A stretch of DNA of 64,000 bases, taken from NCBI GenBank assembly GCA_032622095.1, contig CP136064.1:185236209-185300208 (forward strand). The letters run 5' to 3'. Within the stretch, counting starts at the first letter, position 1; every line of letters starts with the position of its first letter. The notes beneath the pieces are model-generated. The model worked only from the letters and a program-made list of their open reading frames with translations, did no database searches and had not been told where the DNA came from. The stretch comes from Siphonodentalium dalli (lineage: Eukaryota > Mollusca > Scaphopoda > Gadilida > Siphonodentaliidae). Below are positions 48,301 through 52,310 of this stretch, piece after piece. Both the position numbers and the translations under genes were made by a program.

Positions 48301-49117
48301 TCTCGCCACTGCATCTCATTCGCCAATCTGTAAAGTGAATCCATCTGGCAGAACACCGAGTGGGCTGCGTGTTCGTCGTCATTCACTTCTTCCATAAGAT
48401 TCTGGATTGTTTCACTTGGTGTCAATGCAGCTGTAGACAAAACGAGAAAATGTTCCAAAAACAGATGTTGTAATGGTTTTCCATACAAATACGGCAGTCG
48501 GTTAAATATATTAGAAAACGGTCGGTTATAACATATTGGTATTCACGAAAAGTGGAACTCGTTAATTAGCAGCGGCTGCTTCTCTAATTTAAACCTTATA
48601 ATCGAGTCTTCTCGGGGAAGTATGACTGTTCATATTTGAGAAAGGCTCGTGTCAAATAACTGAGAACGTTACTGGAGATGGGATGGTCAATTCTATTGAC
48701 ACAAACAACAAGCATTATAAAATATGTAGATCTTATTTTAGTTAATATTTTAAATATAAGATTTCATTGTTTGTAAACAAGAGCCAGCATATGTCACGTG
48801 TATTTTTATCGTGTTCCCTCTACTTTTGCCAGTGAAAATATAACTCTCAGTCTCTTGTTTAACCTTCGCAACATGCTTTGAGGTCGGCCAACCAGTACAG
48901 GTATTGTTCTGCGAAGAAGTTCTGAGTTACACACATTTACAACAATTTATCAACATCTGATATCAAGACATTTCCTTACTTGGTGATATGTCTACGTCGG
49001 GAGTCCCCTTGCTATTGTTGTGCTTCTTGTGTTTTCCATGATGTTTTCCCGGACGTCTTGGTCGCCTTGGCAACCGCAGTCCTATTACCATATCAGATCT
49101 GTGTCTTTTGTCTTCGG
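1186..49117 (-). CDS. SLC4: Na+-coupled bicarbonate transporter gene (SLC4 family), 19 exons
   Basis: This locus entry covers the exons listed separately below. Joined in order, with every splice phase agreeing, they give at least ~1,040 residues; SLC4A4/7/8/10 proteins are about 1,035-1,250 long. The family is shown by an N-terminal [15 protein letters not shown] block, the long run ending [59 protein letters not shown] and PWYVAATV. Family knowledge: these are plasma-membrane dimers that move HCO3-/CO3 2- with Na+ for pH regulation or acid-base transport. The [13 protein letters not shown] block and the basic N-terminus fit the Na+-coupled branch (NBC/NDCBE/insect NDAE1) better than AE-type exchangers. 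No frameshift or stop is seen in the exons, so the gene looks functional. The start codon and any exon upstream of 49117 were not found. Which paralogue it is cannot be settled here. Confidence 0.93.
1668..2393. repeat. Candidate short-TIR element with poly-C/G near the ends
   Basis: CTAGGGACGTGGC at the left faces GCCACGTCCCTGG at the right. Long C and G homopolymers sit ~35-45 bp inside each end. No target-site duplication is clear. Confidence 0.35.
2901..3765. mobile_element. Non-autonomous TIR element with ~100-bp TIRs, TTAA-type
   Basis: The left end GGGGTACTGTACACTAAATC is mirrored at the right by GATTTAGTGTATAGTCCCCC. Similarity continues inward ~100 bp (CCATTTATGGGACCATCTCC; TCTGTTGAGTA). 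TTAA precedes the left end, and TTTTA follows the right end. No ORF of note lies inside. Confidence 0.7.
4354..4513. mobile_element. 160-bp foldback MITE, copy 1
   Basis: It starts CAGTAATATTCTAAGTAATC and ends with the inverse GATCACTTAGAGCATTACTG, with arms containing CTTAACCACAGCAGAATTA. A second complete copy is at 61588-61743, and a truncated end is at about 36683-36732. Confidence 0.75.
4633..4770 (-). CDS. SLC4: SLC4 exon: start of the C-terminal tail
   Basis: The exon encodes 46 residues in phase 0: [20 protein letters not shown], then [15 protein letters not shown] and a His/Gln/Asp-rich run to SDE. It matches the F(T/S)..EL.WLDD.MPE..KK motif that follows the last membrane span and, in relatives, binds carbonic anhydrase or kinases. 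The lower boundary is certain to within 1 base. Donor GAG|GTGAGA. Confidence 0.93.
5160..6410. repeat. Dispersed repeat tract (family F), intron
   Basis: Blocks such as AAACCGATCA.CCAATC.ATACCAAA, GGGTGTGTCAT.ATAAAC and GAGTTATC.CATCGGATAGCA recur here and at 26930-27300, 29520-30040, 43770-44460 and 46473-46530. A longer copy also has GACATCACCT.TAAT...GAGTGTTCAT. It has no coding capacity and flanks SLC4 exons. The element type is unknown. Confidence 0.6.
6695..6871 (-). CDS. SLC4: SLC4 exon: TM13-TM14
   Basis: The exon encodes 59 residues in phase 0: [40 protein letters not shown], then [36 protein letters not shown] is a family hallmark. Acceptor tttgcag|TTC, donor ATG|GTGAGT. Confidence 0.97.
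6979..7024. repeat. (CT)n microsatellite
   Basis: About 20 uninterrupted CT dinucleotides, followed by CT-rich degenerate sequence to ~7075. Confidence 0.95.
7154..8120. mobile_element. 967-bp non-autonomous element flanked by TTAA
   Basis: TTAA at 7150-7153 and 8121-8124 flanks a 20-bp TIR: GGGTCAGACGCACGTTTTGC on the left, and the inverse of GGGGGAGACGCACGTTTTGC on the right. TTAA duplication with GGG/CCC termini is typical of the piggyBac superfamily. No transposase is encoded. Confidence 0.8.
8277..8345 (-). CDS. SLC4: SLC4 exon: TM12
   Basis: The exon encodes 23 residues in phase 0: [23 protein letters not shown]. It matches [20 protein letters not shown]. Acceptor tttcag|ATT, donor CAG|GTAACG. 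Confidence 0.96.
8346..9239. other. Intron without recognised content
   Basis: An 894-bp AT-rich SLC4 intron. I see no gene or clear repeat. Confidence 0.6.
9240..9312 (-). CDS. SLC4: SLC4 exon: REQRVT and TM11
   Basis: The exon supplies the last base of Arg and then [24 protein letters not shown]. It is 73 nt (1 + 24 codons). The acceptor tttcag|A and donor CAG|GTAAAC are strong. Confidence 0.95.
9478..10040. repeat. Degenerate ~135-160-bp tandem repeat ending in (GGAC)n
   Basis: AAATTATT.AAATCGGTTCATA and TTGTTAAAGTTATTAAGTC recur at about 9578, 9738 and 9898. The tract ends in repeated GGACGGAC units and CCTCCATTTTCTTCGAAAG. This pattern resembles dispersed repeats common in molluscan DNA (from memory, not searched). 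Confidence 0.7.
10333..10713. mobile_element. 381-bp TTAA-flanked MITE with two palindromic cassettes
   Basis: TTAA at 10329-10332 and 10714-10717 flanks CCCTTTACCCAACA and its inverse TGTTGGGTAAAGGG. Just inside lie two copies, in opposite orientation, of a ~69-bp palindrome (10359-10427 and 10506-10574) containing CCAATGCATTCTCTTATATA. The palindromes explain the repeated reading frames here. Confidence 0.85.
10718..11876. other. Intron sequence without recognised content
   Basis: This is the distal part of the 9313-11876 intron. No gene, exon or repeat could be supported. Confidence 0.5.
11877..12055 (-). CDS. SLC4: SLC4 exon: TM9-TM10
   Basis: The exon encodes 59 residues: [38 protein letters not shown], then [12 protein letters not shown] and EFLGV. 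The trailing AG joins A of the next exon to give Arg, completing the family's FLGVREQRVTG. Acceptor tttcag|AAA, donor AG|GTACGT. Confidence 0.97.
12674..12712. repeat. (CA)n microsatellite
   Basis: About 19 CA dinucleotides, continuing into TATATA. Confidence 0.95.
12730..12862. repeat. 133-bp hairpin element with TA ends
   Basis: Two ~60-bp arms (TAGAGCATGGCTTG...GTAGTTCAC and its inverse) are separated by a 13-base loop GACGCGAAGCAGA. TA borders both ends, fitting a foldback insertion at TA. Confidence 0.8.
13149..13175. repeat. (TA)n microsatellite
   Basis: About 13 AT dinucleotides. Confidence 0.9.
13778..13942 (-). CDS. SLC4: SLC4 exon: TM8
   Basis: The exon encodes 55 residues in phase 0: [20 protein letters not shown], a TM8 stretch, then [32 protein letters not shown] is nearly invariant in Na+-coupled SLC4 transporters. 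Confidence 0.97.
14289..14402 (-). CDS. SLC4: SLC4 exon: TM7
   Basis: The exon encodes 38 residues in phase 0: [20 protein letters not shown], then [18 protein letters not shown]. It matches VR..LSDFAVFLAI...TPKLNVP.EFK of the family. Confidence 0.96.
14990..15560. repeat. ~170-190-bp tandem repeat with AAGATGGCCGC core
   Basis: GAGTAAAAT.CAAGATG.C.GC.GGC.ATGTTTTT, then TTCCCATCTA, GATCCATA.GAAGT and GATCGGAT.AGGGGTGTGG recur three to four times with decay. A single related block (GACATGGCTGCCAGCGGCC) is at 56009-56030. Confidence 0.65.
15668..16226 (-). CDS. SLC4: SLC4 exon: TM4-TM6 and large extracellular loop
   Basis: This is the longest exon (186 residues). It starts [19 protein letters not shown], then [19 protein letters not shown] (TM5), then the third extracellular loop, and ends with TM6 and [10 protein letters not shown]. 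The loop has the four conserved Cys (NCTCFP, AECKNN, PACEEN) and N-glycosylation sequons NCT, NKT, NSS and NET. Between them is a Thr/Ser-rich insert containing a short repeat ([15 protein letters not shown]) that relatives I know do not share. TM5 ends EAFKKQFEI. Acceptor ttttcag|G, donor TTC|GTAAGT. Confidence 0.96.
16538..16671 (-). CDS. SLC4: SLC4 exon: TM2-TM3 with ILGSTGP
   Basis: The exon encodes 44 residues, including [20 protein letters not shown] followed by [28 protein letters not shown] lines the substrate-access region between TM2 and TM3 in SLC4 proteins. The donor AA|GTAAGT plus G from the next exon gives Lys. Confidence 0.96.
17300..17834. mobile_element. Candidate Helitron-like 3' end
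   Basis: The tract ends CCCGCCAGTGACGGGCTAAT, then CTGCTAG|T and (TA)n. A small GC hairpin about a dozen bases before a CTAG terminus abutting T fits Helitron 3' ends. Internal motifs CAACTCGGGACG.GGAATA and GGTACCCGCAAATGA occur twice. No Rep/helicase is present and the 5' end is not defined. A similar CTTCTAG|TATATA junction is at ~38281. Confidence 0.35.
17846..17932. repeat. Short inverted repeat
   Basis: TTGAATAATATGAGATAA...CAACAAACAC faces GTGTTTGTTG...TTATCCCATATTATTCAA. Confidence 0.7.
18488..18693. repeat. 206-bp hairpin next to an exon
   Basis: The arms AATCAGCATA.ATAGCTCAAT, GGCCTCTTGGCCTTCTTCA and AAGGGAGACATCTACATCTT are mirrored around an AT-rich centre at ~18590. The right edge is about 20 bp from the 5' splice site of the TM1 exon. 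Confidence 0.85.
18713..18887 (-). CDS. SLC4: SLC4 exon: TM1
   Basis: The exon encodes 58 residues: [20 protein letters not shown], then [20 protein letters not shown] and [11 protein letters not shown]. It carries the amphipathic pre-TM1 helix and TM1. The donor (ATG|GTAAAT) is only ~20 bp from a long inverted repeat in the intron (see 18488-18693). Confidence 0.95.
18888..20035. other. Intron sequence without recognised content
   Basis: AT-rich intron with no exon, gene or repeat that I can support. Confidence 0.5.
20040..20559. mobile_element. 520-bp TTAA-flanked MITE with palindromic cassettes
   Basis: TTAA at 20036-20039 and 20560-20563 flanks CCCTTTCATGACGGGA and the inverse of CCATTTCATGACGGGA. 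A decayed cassette is at 20086-20134 and an intact one at 20446-20514. Between them is a ~30-40-bp tandem repeat of TTTCTTACATTCTTTAACA with TTTTTAT. Confidence 0.85.
21133..21150. repeat. Poly-G tract
   Basis: An uninterrupted run of about 12 G in GCATGTGGG...GGAGGG. Similar runs occur at about 1712 (C), 2338, 5227, 28494 (C), 41300, 46147 (C), 54781, 55860, 56255 (C), 57387 and 63121. Confidence 0.9.
21223..21329 (-). CDS. SLC4: SLC4 exon: acidic linker before TM1
   Basis: The exon encodes 35 residues: [18 protein letters not shown], then an acidic run, then DPTLQRTG, matching the family's ELQRTGR just before TM1. I chose the acceptor gaaag|ACA because it gives phase 0 after the preceding exon; acceptors at 21333 and 21321 exist but break the phase. 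Donor AC|GTGAGT; AC+G makes Thr where relatives usually have Arg. Confidence 0.8.
21727..21807. repeat. (CT)n microsatellite, interrupted
   Basis: CT runs totalling ~80 bp lie between two SLC4 exons. Confidence 0.95.
21931..22077 (-). CDS. SLC4: SLC4 exon: VLPPGEWDP block
   Basis: The exon encodes 49 residues in phase 0: [18 protein letters not shown], then [17 protein letters not shown] and [12 protein letters not shown]. This is the diagnostic end of the SLC4 cytoplasmic domain. The acceptor is acgcag|GTC and the donor CAG|GTATTT. Confidence 0.97.
22198..22728. mobile_element. TTAA-flanked element, copy A
   Basis: TTAA|AGGCACGGGCGGCG on the left is mirrored by CCACCCGTATCT|TTAA on the right. 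A second copy lies in the opposite orientation at 47031-47556. The interior has inverted blocks around AACAAGAGCCTGCTCGTGTT and twice the motif CGCTCTTTAT. It encodes no protein and is probably non-autonomous. Confidence 0.8.
23157..23500. mobile_element. Partial copy of the CATGACGGGA family
   Basis: ACATGACGGGAACTTCCTGA, the intact cassette palindrome (23192-23260) and the TAAAGAATGTAAGA tandem tract match the right half of 20040-20559, inverted. The left TTAA is missing. Confidence 0.7.
23683..23928 (-). CDS. SLC4: SLC4 exon: cytoplasmic domain core 2
   Basis: The exon encodes 82 residues in phase 0: [20 protein letters not shown], then [22 protein letters not shown] and [11 protein letters not shown]. 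It matches NFMKKIP..AEASNVLVGE...EVPVPTRFLFILLGP...IATLM(S/T)DE of the family. The donor is GAG|GTAGGA and the acceptor ttttccag|TTG. Confidence 0.96.
24300..24409 (-). CDS. SLC4: SLC4 exon: Ser-rich variable linker
   Basis: The exon encodes 36 residues rich in Ser, Asn and Pro ([17 protein letters not shown], ending NDSSSK). In family members this stretch is the variable linker between the two lobes of the cytoplasmic domain and is often alternatively spliced. The acceptor is acgcag|AC and the donor AAG|GTAATT. It restores the phase between its neighbours, so skipping it would shift the frame. Confidence 0.85.
24961..25176 (-). CDS. SLC4: SLC4 exon: cytoplasmic linker with PKA-like sites
   Basis: It starts [20 protein letters not shown] and continues through [10 protein letters not shown] to [19 protein letters not shown]. 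It corresponds to the LLKRHHHQ...LADIGKK linker of NBC-type proteins. RRLS and RRTLT fit basophilic (PKA-type) phosphorylation consensus; whether they are used is unknown. It ends in phase 1 (AAA G|GTGAGC), which pairs with AC of the next exon. Confidence 0.9.
25300..25680. repeat. Nested inverted ~145-bp repeats
   Basis: AGGTC.AAGTTCTGGAGTAG and its inverse CTACTCCAGAACTTTGACCT recur four times, with ATATTGGATC...GTGCGGAA.GGGGCTGGAT at the outer ends. This looks like a duplicated foldback element. Confidence 0.7.
26509..26666 (-). CDS. SLC4: SLC4 exon: cytoplasmic domain core 1
   Basis: It begins [19 protein letters not shown] and continues [19 protein letters not shown], one of the most conserved blocks of the SLC4 cytoplasmic domain. 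The acceptor is ttccag|G and the donor G|GTGCGT; the trailing G plus AC from the next exon gives Asp, as in the family's VAD/VDM position. Length 158 nt. Confidence 0.95.
27700..29400. repeat. Decayed ~170-bp tandem repeats
   Basis: TGACCTCATTTGAACAAATC, AGTCACC.A.GGA.C.TCCA, ACCAAATAT.A.C.AAT and AAGAATTACTATG...GAGTTATGGCCCTGG recur at least seven times in two blocks (27.7-28.45 kb and 28.86-29.4 kb). Each block ends in GACGGA-rich sequence and TGATGACTAT.GCT...TCAGGTGAGCT. Confidence 0.75.
30150..32395. other. Left non-coding arm of the 13.4-kb element
   Basis: AT-rich sequence with no ORF of note, holding the TCCTCTCCGAGAAT motifs. Confidence 0.5.
32396..32984. repeat. ~72-bp tandem array, about 8 copies
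   Basis: The unit contains TTCTTATGGTATCGGGTGGG, GCAAGATATCTGGCCAG and GGGGGAGTGCTGCCCA. The period is about 72 bp (starts near 32477, 32551, 32622, 32694, 32768, 32834, 32907). A period divisible by three keeps frames open on both strands, so the ORFs here are by-products. Confidence 0.85.
32991..33238 (+). repeat. Left TIR of the Polinton-like element
   Basis: It starts AGAAGAATAGGCGCCTCG, then CTCACATCTAAAAATAGAAT. The inner part repeats CCAAACTTCCAAATTATCAA AACCC twice. It ends AAAATTTA next to the CGG palindrome. Confidence 0.9.
33239..33528. repeat. 290-bp CGG/CCG-rich perfect-ended palindrome
   Basis: TGTAGTGACGTAATTGTGGC ACCGCC and its exact inverse bound (CGG)n blocks interleaved with CATTG.AGTATTTGCC. 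Both arms carry TGACGTAA, a CREB/ATF-like site. Long alanine, arginine or proline frames across it come from the triplet repeat. It is present only beside the left TIR. Confidence 0.9.
33580..33770 (+). promoter_or_regulatory. Duplicated module upstream of the ATPase gene (copy 1)
   Basis: Its ~190 bp recur at 36478-36655 in the same orientation at roughly 90% identity (CAGACTCGTTTGATGTTCGC, TATCGCATTACTATGTTTTA, CTCTTACCGACAAGACCTGT). It ends ~100 bp before the ATPase start codon, so a promoter/5'UTR role is inferred. Confidence 0.5.
33871..35574 (+). CDS. Zinc-finger A32-like packaging ATPase (Polinton/adintovirus type)
   Basis: An intact 567-residue ORF with an ATG start. Residues 5-26 form a C2H2 finger (C5, C8, H21, H26), ~35-77 are Gln-rich, and ~90-292 are the ATPase. 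Walker A GPTSCGKT is at 105-112, and Walker B NLVILDD at 175-181. [33 protein letters not shown] and [10 protein letters not shown] match the FtsK/HerA-type A32 ATPases that package DNA in Polintons, adintoviruses and related viruses. Residues ~299-380 hold six imperfect repeats of G[EQ]xN[GA]MKY, followed by a second finger (C397, C400, H413, C418) and a charged C-terminus. An AATAAA (35580-35585) lies 5 bases after the stop. Role inferred: ATP-driven DNA translocation. The fingers at both ends suggest added DNA or protein binding. No capsid or polymerase gene is nearby. Confidence 0.9.
   Translation: MKHQCSICSRGYVRNHDLIRHVQSKHTEFVNRHPQQQHQATATDRSSNRQQYHQPQQQPLQQHQILQHQQGTQQQSDITSCFDDPMANVHEDFIFKHPFTACVSGPTSCGKTYFVKTLLQKSASKISPAPDRIIWFYKYWQPLYDELKYTVTPQVNFIRGIPANLDSLINPRYKNLVILDDLMQTSSKDQRVNDLHSEGSHHLNLSLISLNQNFYYNKDPTQRRNCQYLVLFNNPIDKGLISTLSRQMYPECPQRMVREFSEATSEPYGYLLVDLKAATPDTLRLRQNVLKEDTNQHRGEWNGMKYNLQKHREHPDEQNGMKKHTKDTETRGQQNAMKYDDRELPGQQKGITYNYIVPQGQHNDYTNDIRPPGELDEINKKNRQKNIDIREDMSYPCNECGLLFADHYDVQRHVKNWCQENKLKRKLTEDPDDSQNKEIKLNEDEYFKSLRDESRDKTREEWSDKVDTYKENGSKDAEAKEQADKDLKSKDMIHFMTDYAWTIVSYLQLRNGTLHNRVMDKVDKYLNNGYGEYDAVKMSILKYKPMLEKFMDVTYDTSGESDDNSDD
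35580..35585 (+). terminator. Polyadenylation signal of the ATPase gene
   Basis: AATAAA overlaps the region just after TAA, implying a very short 3'UTR. Confidence 0.6.
35586..36477. other. Non-coding part of the Polinton-like element
   Basis: No ORF or clear motif. It is AT-rich, and the missing structural genes would be expected hereabouts in a full element. Confidence 0.5.
36478..36655 (+). repeat. Duplicated module, copy 2
   Basis: Direct repeat of 33580-33770, 2.9 kb downstream, with no ORF after it on the plus strand. A truncated end of the 160-bp MITE (about 36683-36732) follows. Confidence 0.8.
36955..37499 (-). pseudogene. Possible frameshifted minus-strand gene of the Polinton-like element
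   Basis: Two abutting frames (86 and 95 codons) start just inside the right TIR. The upstream frame stops at 37239. The second frame is open upstream of its own ATG ([19 protein letters not shown]), so one shift near 37250 would join them into about 180 codons. No family is recognised. It may be a remnant of a lost element gene or chance. Confidence 0.3.
37536..37786 (-). repeat. Right TIR of the Polinton-like element
   Basis: It is the inverse of the left TIR with only a few differences (length of an A/T run, AGTTTAAAT vs AATTTAAAT). High identity suggests recent insertion or gene conversion. Confidence 0.9.
38283..38302. repeat. (TA)n tract
   Basis: About 10 AT dinucleotides after CTTCTAG, like the junction at 17834. 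Confidence 0.8.
38354..42306 (+). pseudogene. Transposase-like gene, four exons, several frameshifts
   Basis: Frames follow one another with shifts: 38354-38701, 38809-39525, 39754-40335 and 40316-40617. Introns follow (donor GG|GTAAGT at 40617), with exons 41081-41153, 41449-41525 and 42065-42306. Conserved-looking motifs are [55 protein letters not shown] and [20 protein letters not shown]. From memory, metazoan transposon-like hypothetical proteins share MDFSENY, an HGKG.CDG.GG..K block and a final F.WP motif. The Asp of MDFSENY may be part of a DDE/D active site. The third exon reads [10 protein letters not shown], then a G-run shift, and its last base rejoins the last exon in frame. The shifts imply the copy is dead. 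Confidence 0.65.
42307..43531. other. Right non-coding arm of the 13.4-kb element
   Basis: AT-rich, no gene. A decayed TCTTCTCCAAGAAT motif is at ~42633, and the right terminus is at 43531. Confidence 0.5.
43770..44460. repeat. Family F dispersed repeat copy
   Basis: It shares TTTATTGACA, CAGGACATCAC, AAACCGATCAACC.ATCGATAC and TATCGCATCGGATAGCA with 5.2-6.4 kb, 27 kb and 29.5-30 kb. Confidence 0.65.
44501..45325. mobile_element. 825-bp TIR element built from mirrored GTTTAAAC arrays
   Basis: A 6-bp direct repeat CAAATC (44495-44500 and 45326-45331) flanks TACGGAAGCACTGTAGCGCC and its inverse. Next to each end is an array of the 14-bp palindrome GGCGTTTAAACGCC in a 19-22-bp unit. There are nine copies at 44540-44732 (spacer CTAATTAC) and eleven at 45055-45289 in mirrored polarity. 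The centre holds a copy of the AATGAGGTCC foldback. No protein is encoded. Confidence 0.85.
45332..47030. other. Intron sequence, few features
   Basis: A short family F fragment (46473-46530) and a poly-C run (~46147). An open frame at 45752-46063 on the minus strand has no recognisable similarity. Confidence 0.5.
47031..47556. mobile_element. TTAA-flanked element, copy B (inverted to copy A)
   Basis: TTAA|AGATACGGGCGGCG... and ...CGCCGCCCGTGCCT|TTAA. The interior matches copy A (22198-22728) in reverse, including TAAAGAGCG motifs and AACAAGAGCCTGCTCGTGTT-type inverted blocks. Confidence 0.8.
48292..48430 (-). CDS. SLC4: SLC4 exon: start of the cytoplasmic domain
   Basis: The exon encodes about 45 residues, with [12 protein letters not shown] followed by MQWRETA, matching the family's LFTEMDEL...EWKETARW. 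The donor follows AG, which joins G of the next exon as Arg. The next exon is 21.6 kb away, an unusually large gap inside a conserved motif. The polypyrimidine-rich acceptor and the phases agree on both sides. Confidence 0.88.
48980..49117 (-). CDS. SLC4: SLC4 exon: basic N-terminal segment
   Basis: The exon encodes about 45 residues, starting [18 protein letters not shown] and continuing into a Lys/Arg/His-rich stretch ([12 protein letters not shown]). It aligns with the GHRTLYVGVRMP...HRRR segment of vertebrate Na+-coupled SLC4 proteins. The acceptor is tatatag|CC and the donor A|GTAAGG; the single A joins CT of the next exon to make a Thr codon. The exon needs one base from an upstream exon that I could not find. 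The basic tract lies in the autoregulatory region of NBC-type proteins. Confidence 0.75.
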
Positions 49118-50487
49118 CTATATATATATACAAGAAATGCATTTCATATGCTAAAAAGAACAGTAGTTTGTCGGGACACTCGTTCTTTTATTGTTCTGTA
49201 TGCAACATATATAAGTATGTCAGTTCAACTTCCAAAAGGATTGACCAATGAAGGTTCTTTGTACAATTGGGAATCGTTGGGAATCTATACGGACAAGTTT
49301 AGCGCAAAGGCGTTGCAGACGTACTGTAGTGTCCTTCGAATAAGATATGAGCATACAAAATGCAACTGAACGAAGCTACAAGTACATGGCACTTTCTGTG
49401 CGTCGGGGCTGGCTGAACTGAATCTGTCGCAGTATGGACACGAACCGCATCACGGATATTGGCACTCTAACTCCACTATGGATTAACTTATCGATGCATT
49501 TCTTGATGCTACTGTATATATTTTTCAGCCTGTCAAAATGGGTTGTTGACAATTATATTTGTTCTACATATTAGTATACTCCATTGAACTAATTATCCGC
49601 CTGTCATTGACTGTTCTTTTAATGTAATGACTTTATCTTGAAACGATAACCAAGGACGCGGATTAGTCACTTCAGCAGCCATGCCTATCGCGTACGTGCG
49701 GACATGCGCATTTTAGAATATTATACAGAATGATTGCTCGCCCACACGACCCTTTTTTCATTTTCGTATGTGTTATAGAGTTAAGAATCCTGCATACACG
49801 TTAGTTAAGCTGCAAAACATAGTTCAGTCCCCTCGCTACGTTATATCTGACTGCTGACGGCATGTGTATTTTCTTAATTAAATCTAACATTTTTTATTGA
49901 AGTGTTATGTCAGTTACAATTCATTCTTGCTTGATCTAGACAATTTTCAAATGAATATGGACAGCTCAGTTTCTCAGAACAATGCAGAATGAATTGTAAC
50001 CTACAAAAGTCTCACATAAATAAATGTGCGATTTCTTCACAGTATATATCTAGGTAAGTTCAGTGGTAAGTCCTGCGTATCAGGGGACTGAACTCTACAT
50101 GGAGAATGGTCGAGGTTCCTTGCGGAAACTAATTCTATTGGGATATACGTTCATGATAGAAGGCTAATCCTGACAATCATCGGAAAGTTTGCTGTATTCC
50201 CCCCGTTTGCTTTGTAATTAAACAGCTAGTGGTGTTTGGCGATGAGATATAAGACTGCGGGAATAAAAGTGTGCGCGAAATGGCACAGGAGGTAATCACG
50301 TCAGTAAGTTATCGTTGCCATGAACGCTGCAAGTTCTGTATGAAAATGAGATTAATGGAGTATAAATGAATGTTGCTGACCATTGGCATATAATTGTGCC
50401 ATGGTCTATTATCTATAAATATCGAGTTCGGTAGTTTGCAGATGAATAGATCCGATCGCCATAATTGCATTGATGTCTTATTATATG
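49118..50487. other. Region 5' of the first visible SLC4 exon
   Basis: An upstream SLC4 exon or promoter should lie here or beyond. I could not identify one, and no repeat is clear. Confidence 0.4.
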
Positions 50488-50624
50488 TTATTAATTGGTT
50501 GTTTCCATATTGGCCGAGTTATGAGGCCTCGGTCTGTCGTATTGGCCTTCGGCCTGCGGCCTCAGGCCAATACGACAGACCTCGGCCTCATAACTCGGCC
50601 AATATGGAAACAACCAATTAATAA
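50488..50624. repeat. 137-bp near-perfect hairpin
   Basis: TTATTAATTGGTTGTTTCCA, TATTGGCCGAGTTATGAGGC and CGGTCTGTCGTATTGGCC are mirrored around a GC-rich centre (TTCGGCCTGCGGCCTCA). Confidence 0.9.
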
Positions 50625-50734
50625 GTATTTTATTAATTAGCGATGGAGTATTGTGTTGTTCCACAGGAAGACAATATTAACATAAATGTATCGTGTTTAT
50701 TAAAGTAACAATTATTCAAAATTTGCAGCAAATT

Positions 50735-51184
50735 TTATTCTTGTGAACTTTGGGAACTCTGTGGGGAACTTGTGGTAGCGACTTCACAATATTGTCTCTT
50801 TCTACTTGGCGTTATATTTATATGTATTGTTCCTCCGTGTTCTCTTGCCCAATCATGGAATAGTTTCACATCTCCCTTCGCCTTGATGATGTATTCTTGT
50901 AAACACTATCCTTTAAAAAGTTGTCACAATCTTCATTACTGACGGTCATGAATCTGTTAGGAATTGGATGTGTCAAGTTCTTCGTATCTCCGTGGCGATT
51001 CACTTGAAATATCCACTGTTTCCAGTCTGTTCATTTCCTGAGTCGATAATTGTTCTAATATCAAACTATCCTCCGCCAGCAACTGTAAGATATCTTCCGT
51101 AGAACGAATTTTTTTTGCCGAGCTAAATACGAGGTTTGCCATGATAAAAGCTAGTACGGATTGCCAATTACCGGAGAGTTTCAC
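50735..51184 (-). pseudogene. Crypton/KIAA1958-like tyrosine recombinase N-terminal remnant
   Basis: One frame (51184-50957) encodes MKLSGNW...MANLVFSSAKKIRSTE. After shifts, adjacent frames read RFMTVSNEDCDNFLKDSVY KNT and then KAKGDVKLFHDWAREHGG, ending in SSPQSSQSSQE and a stop. The order F..VS.ED...FL....NT....DVKLF..W resembles the N-terminal (core-binding) part of metazoan KIAA1958-like/Crypton tyrosine recombinases, from memory. The catalytic part is missing. At least two frameshifts make it a remnant. Confidence 0.4.
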
Positions 51185-51227
51185 CTGTTAACGTCGCAAT
51201 CGCGTATGACGTAATTTACGTTACCTT

Positions 51228-51352
51228 GACTTATTGGCCGCGTTTTTTACTTATTGGCCGACTTTTTGTTACTTATTGGCCGCGTTTTCAACTTATTGGC
51301 CGAGTTTTTGTTACTTATGACGTGGGCAGCGTTTTACTTATTACGGCCGATA
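51228..51352. repeat. Tandem ACTTATTGGCCG array
   Basis: Five units of ~22-28 bp: (T)ACTTATTGGCCG[AC][GC]TTTTTGTT, with the last degraded. TATTGGCCGAGTT is also in the hairpin at 50488-50624, on the other side of the recombinase remnant. Confidence 0.8.
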
Positions 51353-51446
51353 ACGCGTAGCTAATTAATAAATATAGTTATTTCGGGCTAAGATAAACTT
51401 TATGTACATAATATATAGTCCGTCGACTGCTCGTACGTAAACCAGC

Positions 51447-52149
51447 TAGGATATTGGGATAGCGAGATGCTGATTTTCCGAGACCGTCCGAATGCCATTT
51501 CCATAACATGTTTTACGCCCAAACCTGGTGGCGGGAATTCTCGTCTATTTTACTCGAGTTTACCCAACAAATCAATATATGATGCTATATATATAGGAAA
51601 GAGTGACATATTATGGTCATAACGATGTATAATAATATAACATTCTTGTTACGCATAGAATATTCCGGTTTATTAGGTCTAACATCGATTTGTTTACGTT
51701 TAAACTGGAAGTGTAATCGGCAACGCTCGGCTTCTATGCCAACAATCGAGTACACCCAAAGTCCCCCAAATCGAATGCACCCTTACTCAACAGATTTAGG
51801 ACATCGTGAGCTGTTAATATAGTTAATATATATCACTATCATGTGTTTATTTTTAAAGTAAGTGGTCATATATTACTTATTAGTTGAACATTTCTTACAC
51901 GGAACATCTCGCAATATATATGTAATTTTCAATTTACAAATTACCGTGTATATATACATGATAGTATTAATTCAATTTACGACCACGTGATGTTATTTAT
52001 GTTTACCTTACGGGTGCTACGACGGAAATATTTGATTGCATTTACTTGTGGTTTTAGGTGAGCTGGTCTCTAACACGTAACGCCTGTTATAGAAATGGTA
52101 TCCAGACGGTCTCGAACGTAAACCAGCATCTCGCTATCCCAATATCCTA
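51447..52149. mobile_element. 703-bp TIR element
   Basis: TAGGATATTGGGATAGCGAG ATGCTG and CGAGACCGTC are mirrored at the right. Similarity extends ~75 bp. TA ends are compatible with a TA target. No transposase. Confidence 0.75.
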
Positions 52150-52310
52150 AGAGCAGACTTAGATTACTGAATATAATGTGATTGAGTCCATTATCTCATT
52201 CGTGGGTGGCAATTTTAGATATCTACTCCAAAGTACAAGTATCGATTTTGATCTCAATATTGACAGTTGTCCATATTAAGTAAGTATTTTCTTTGTAATA
52301 GACTATAATA

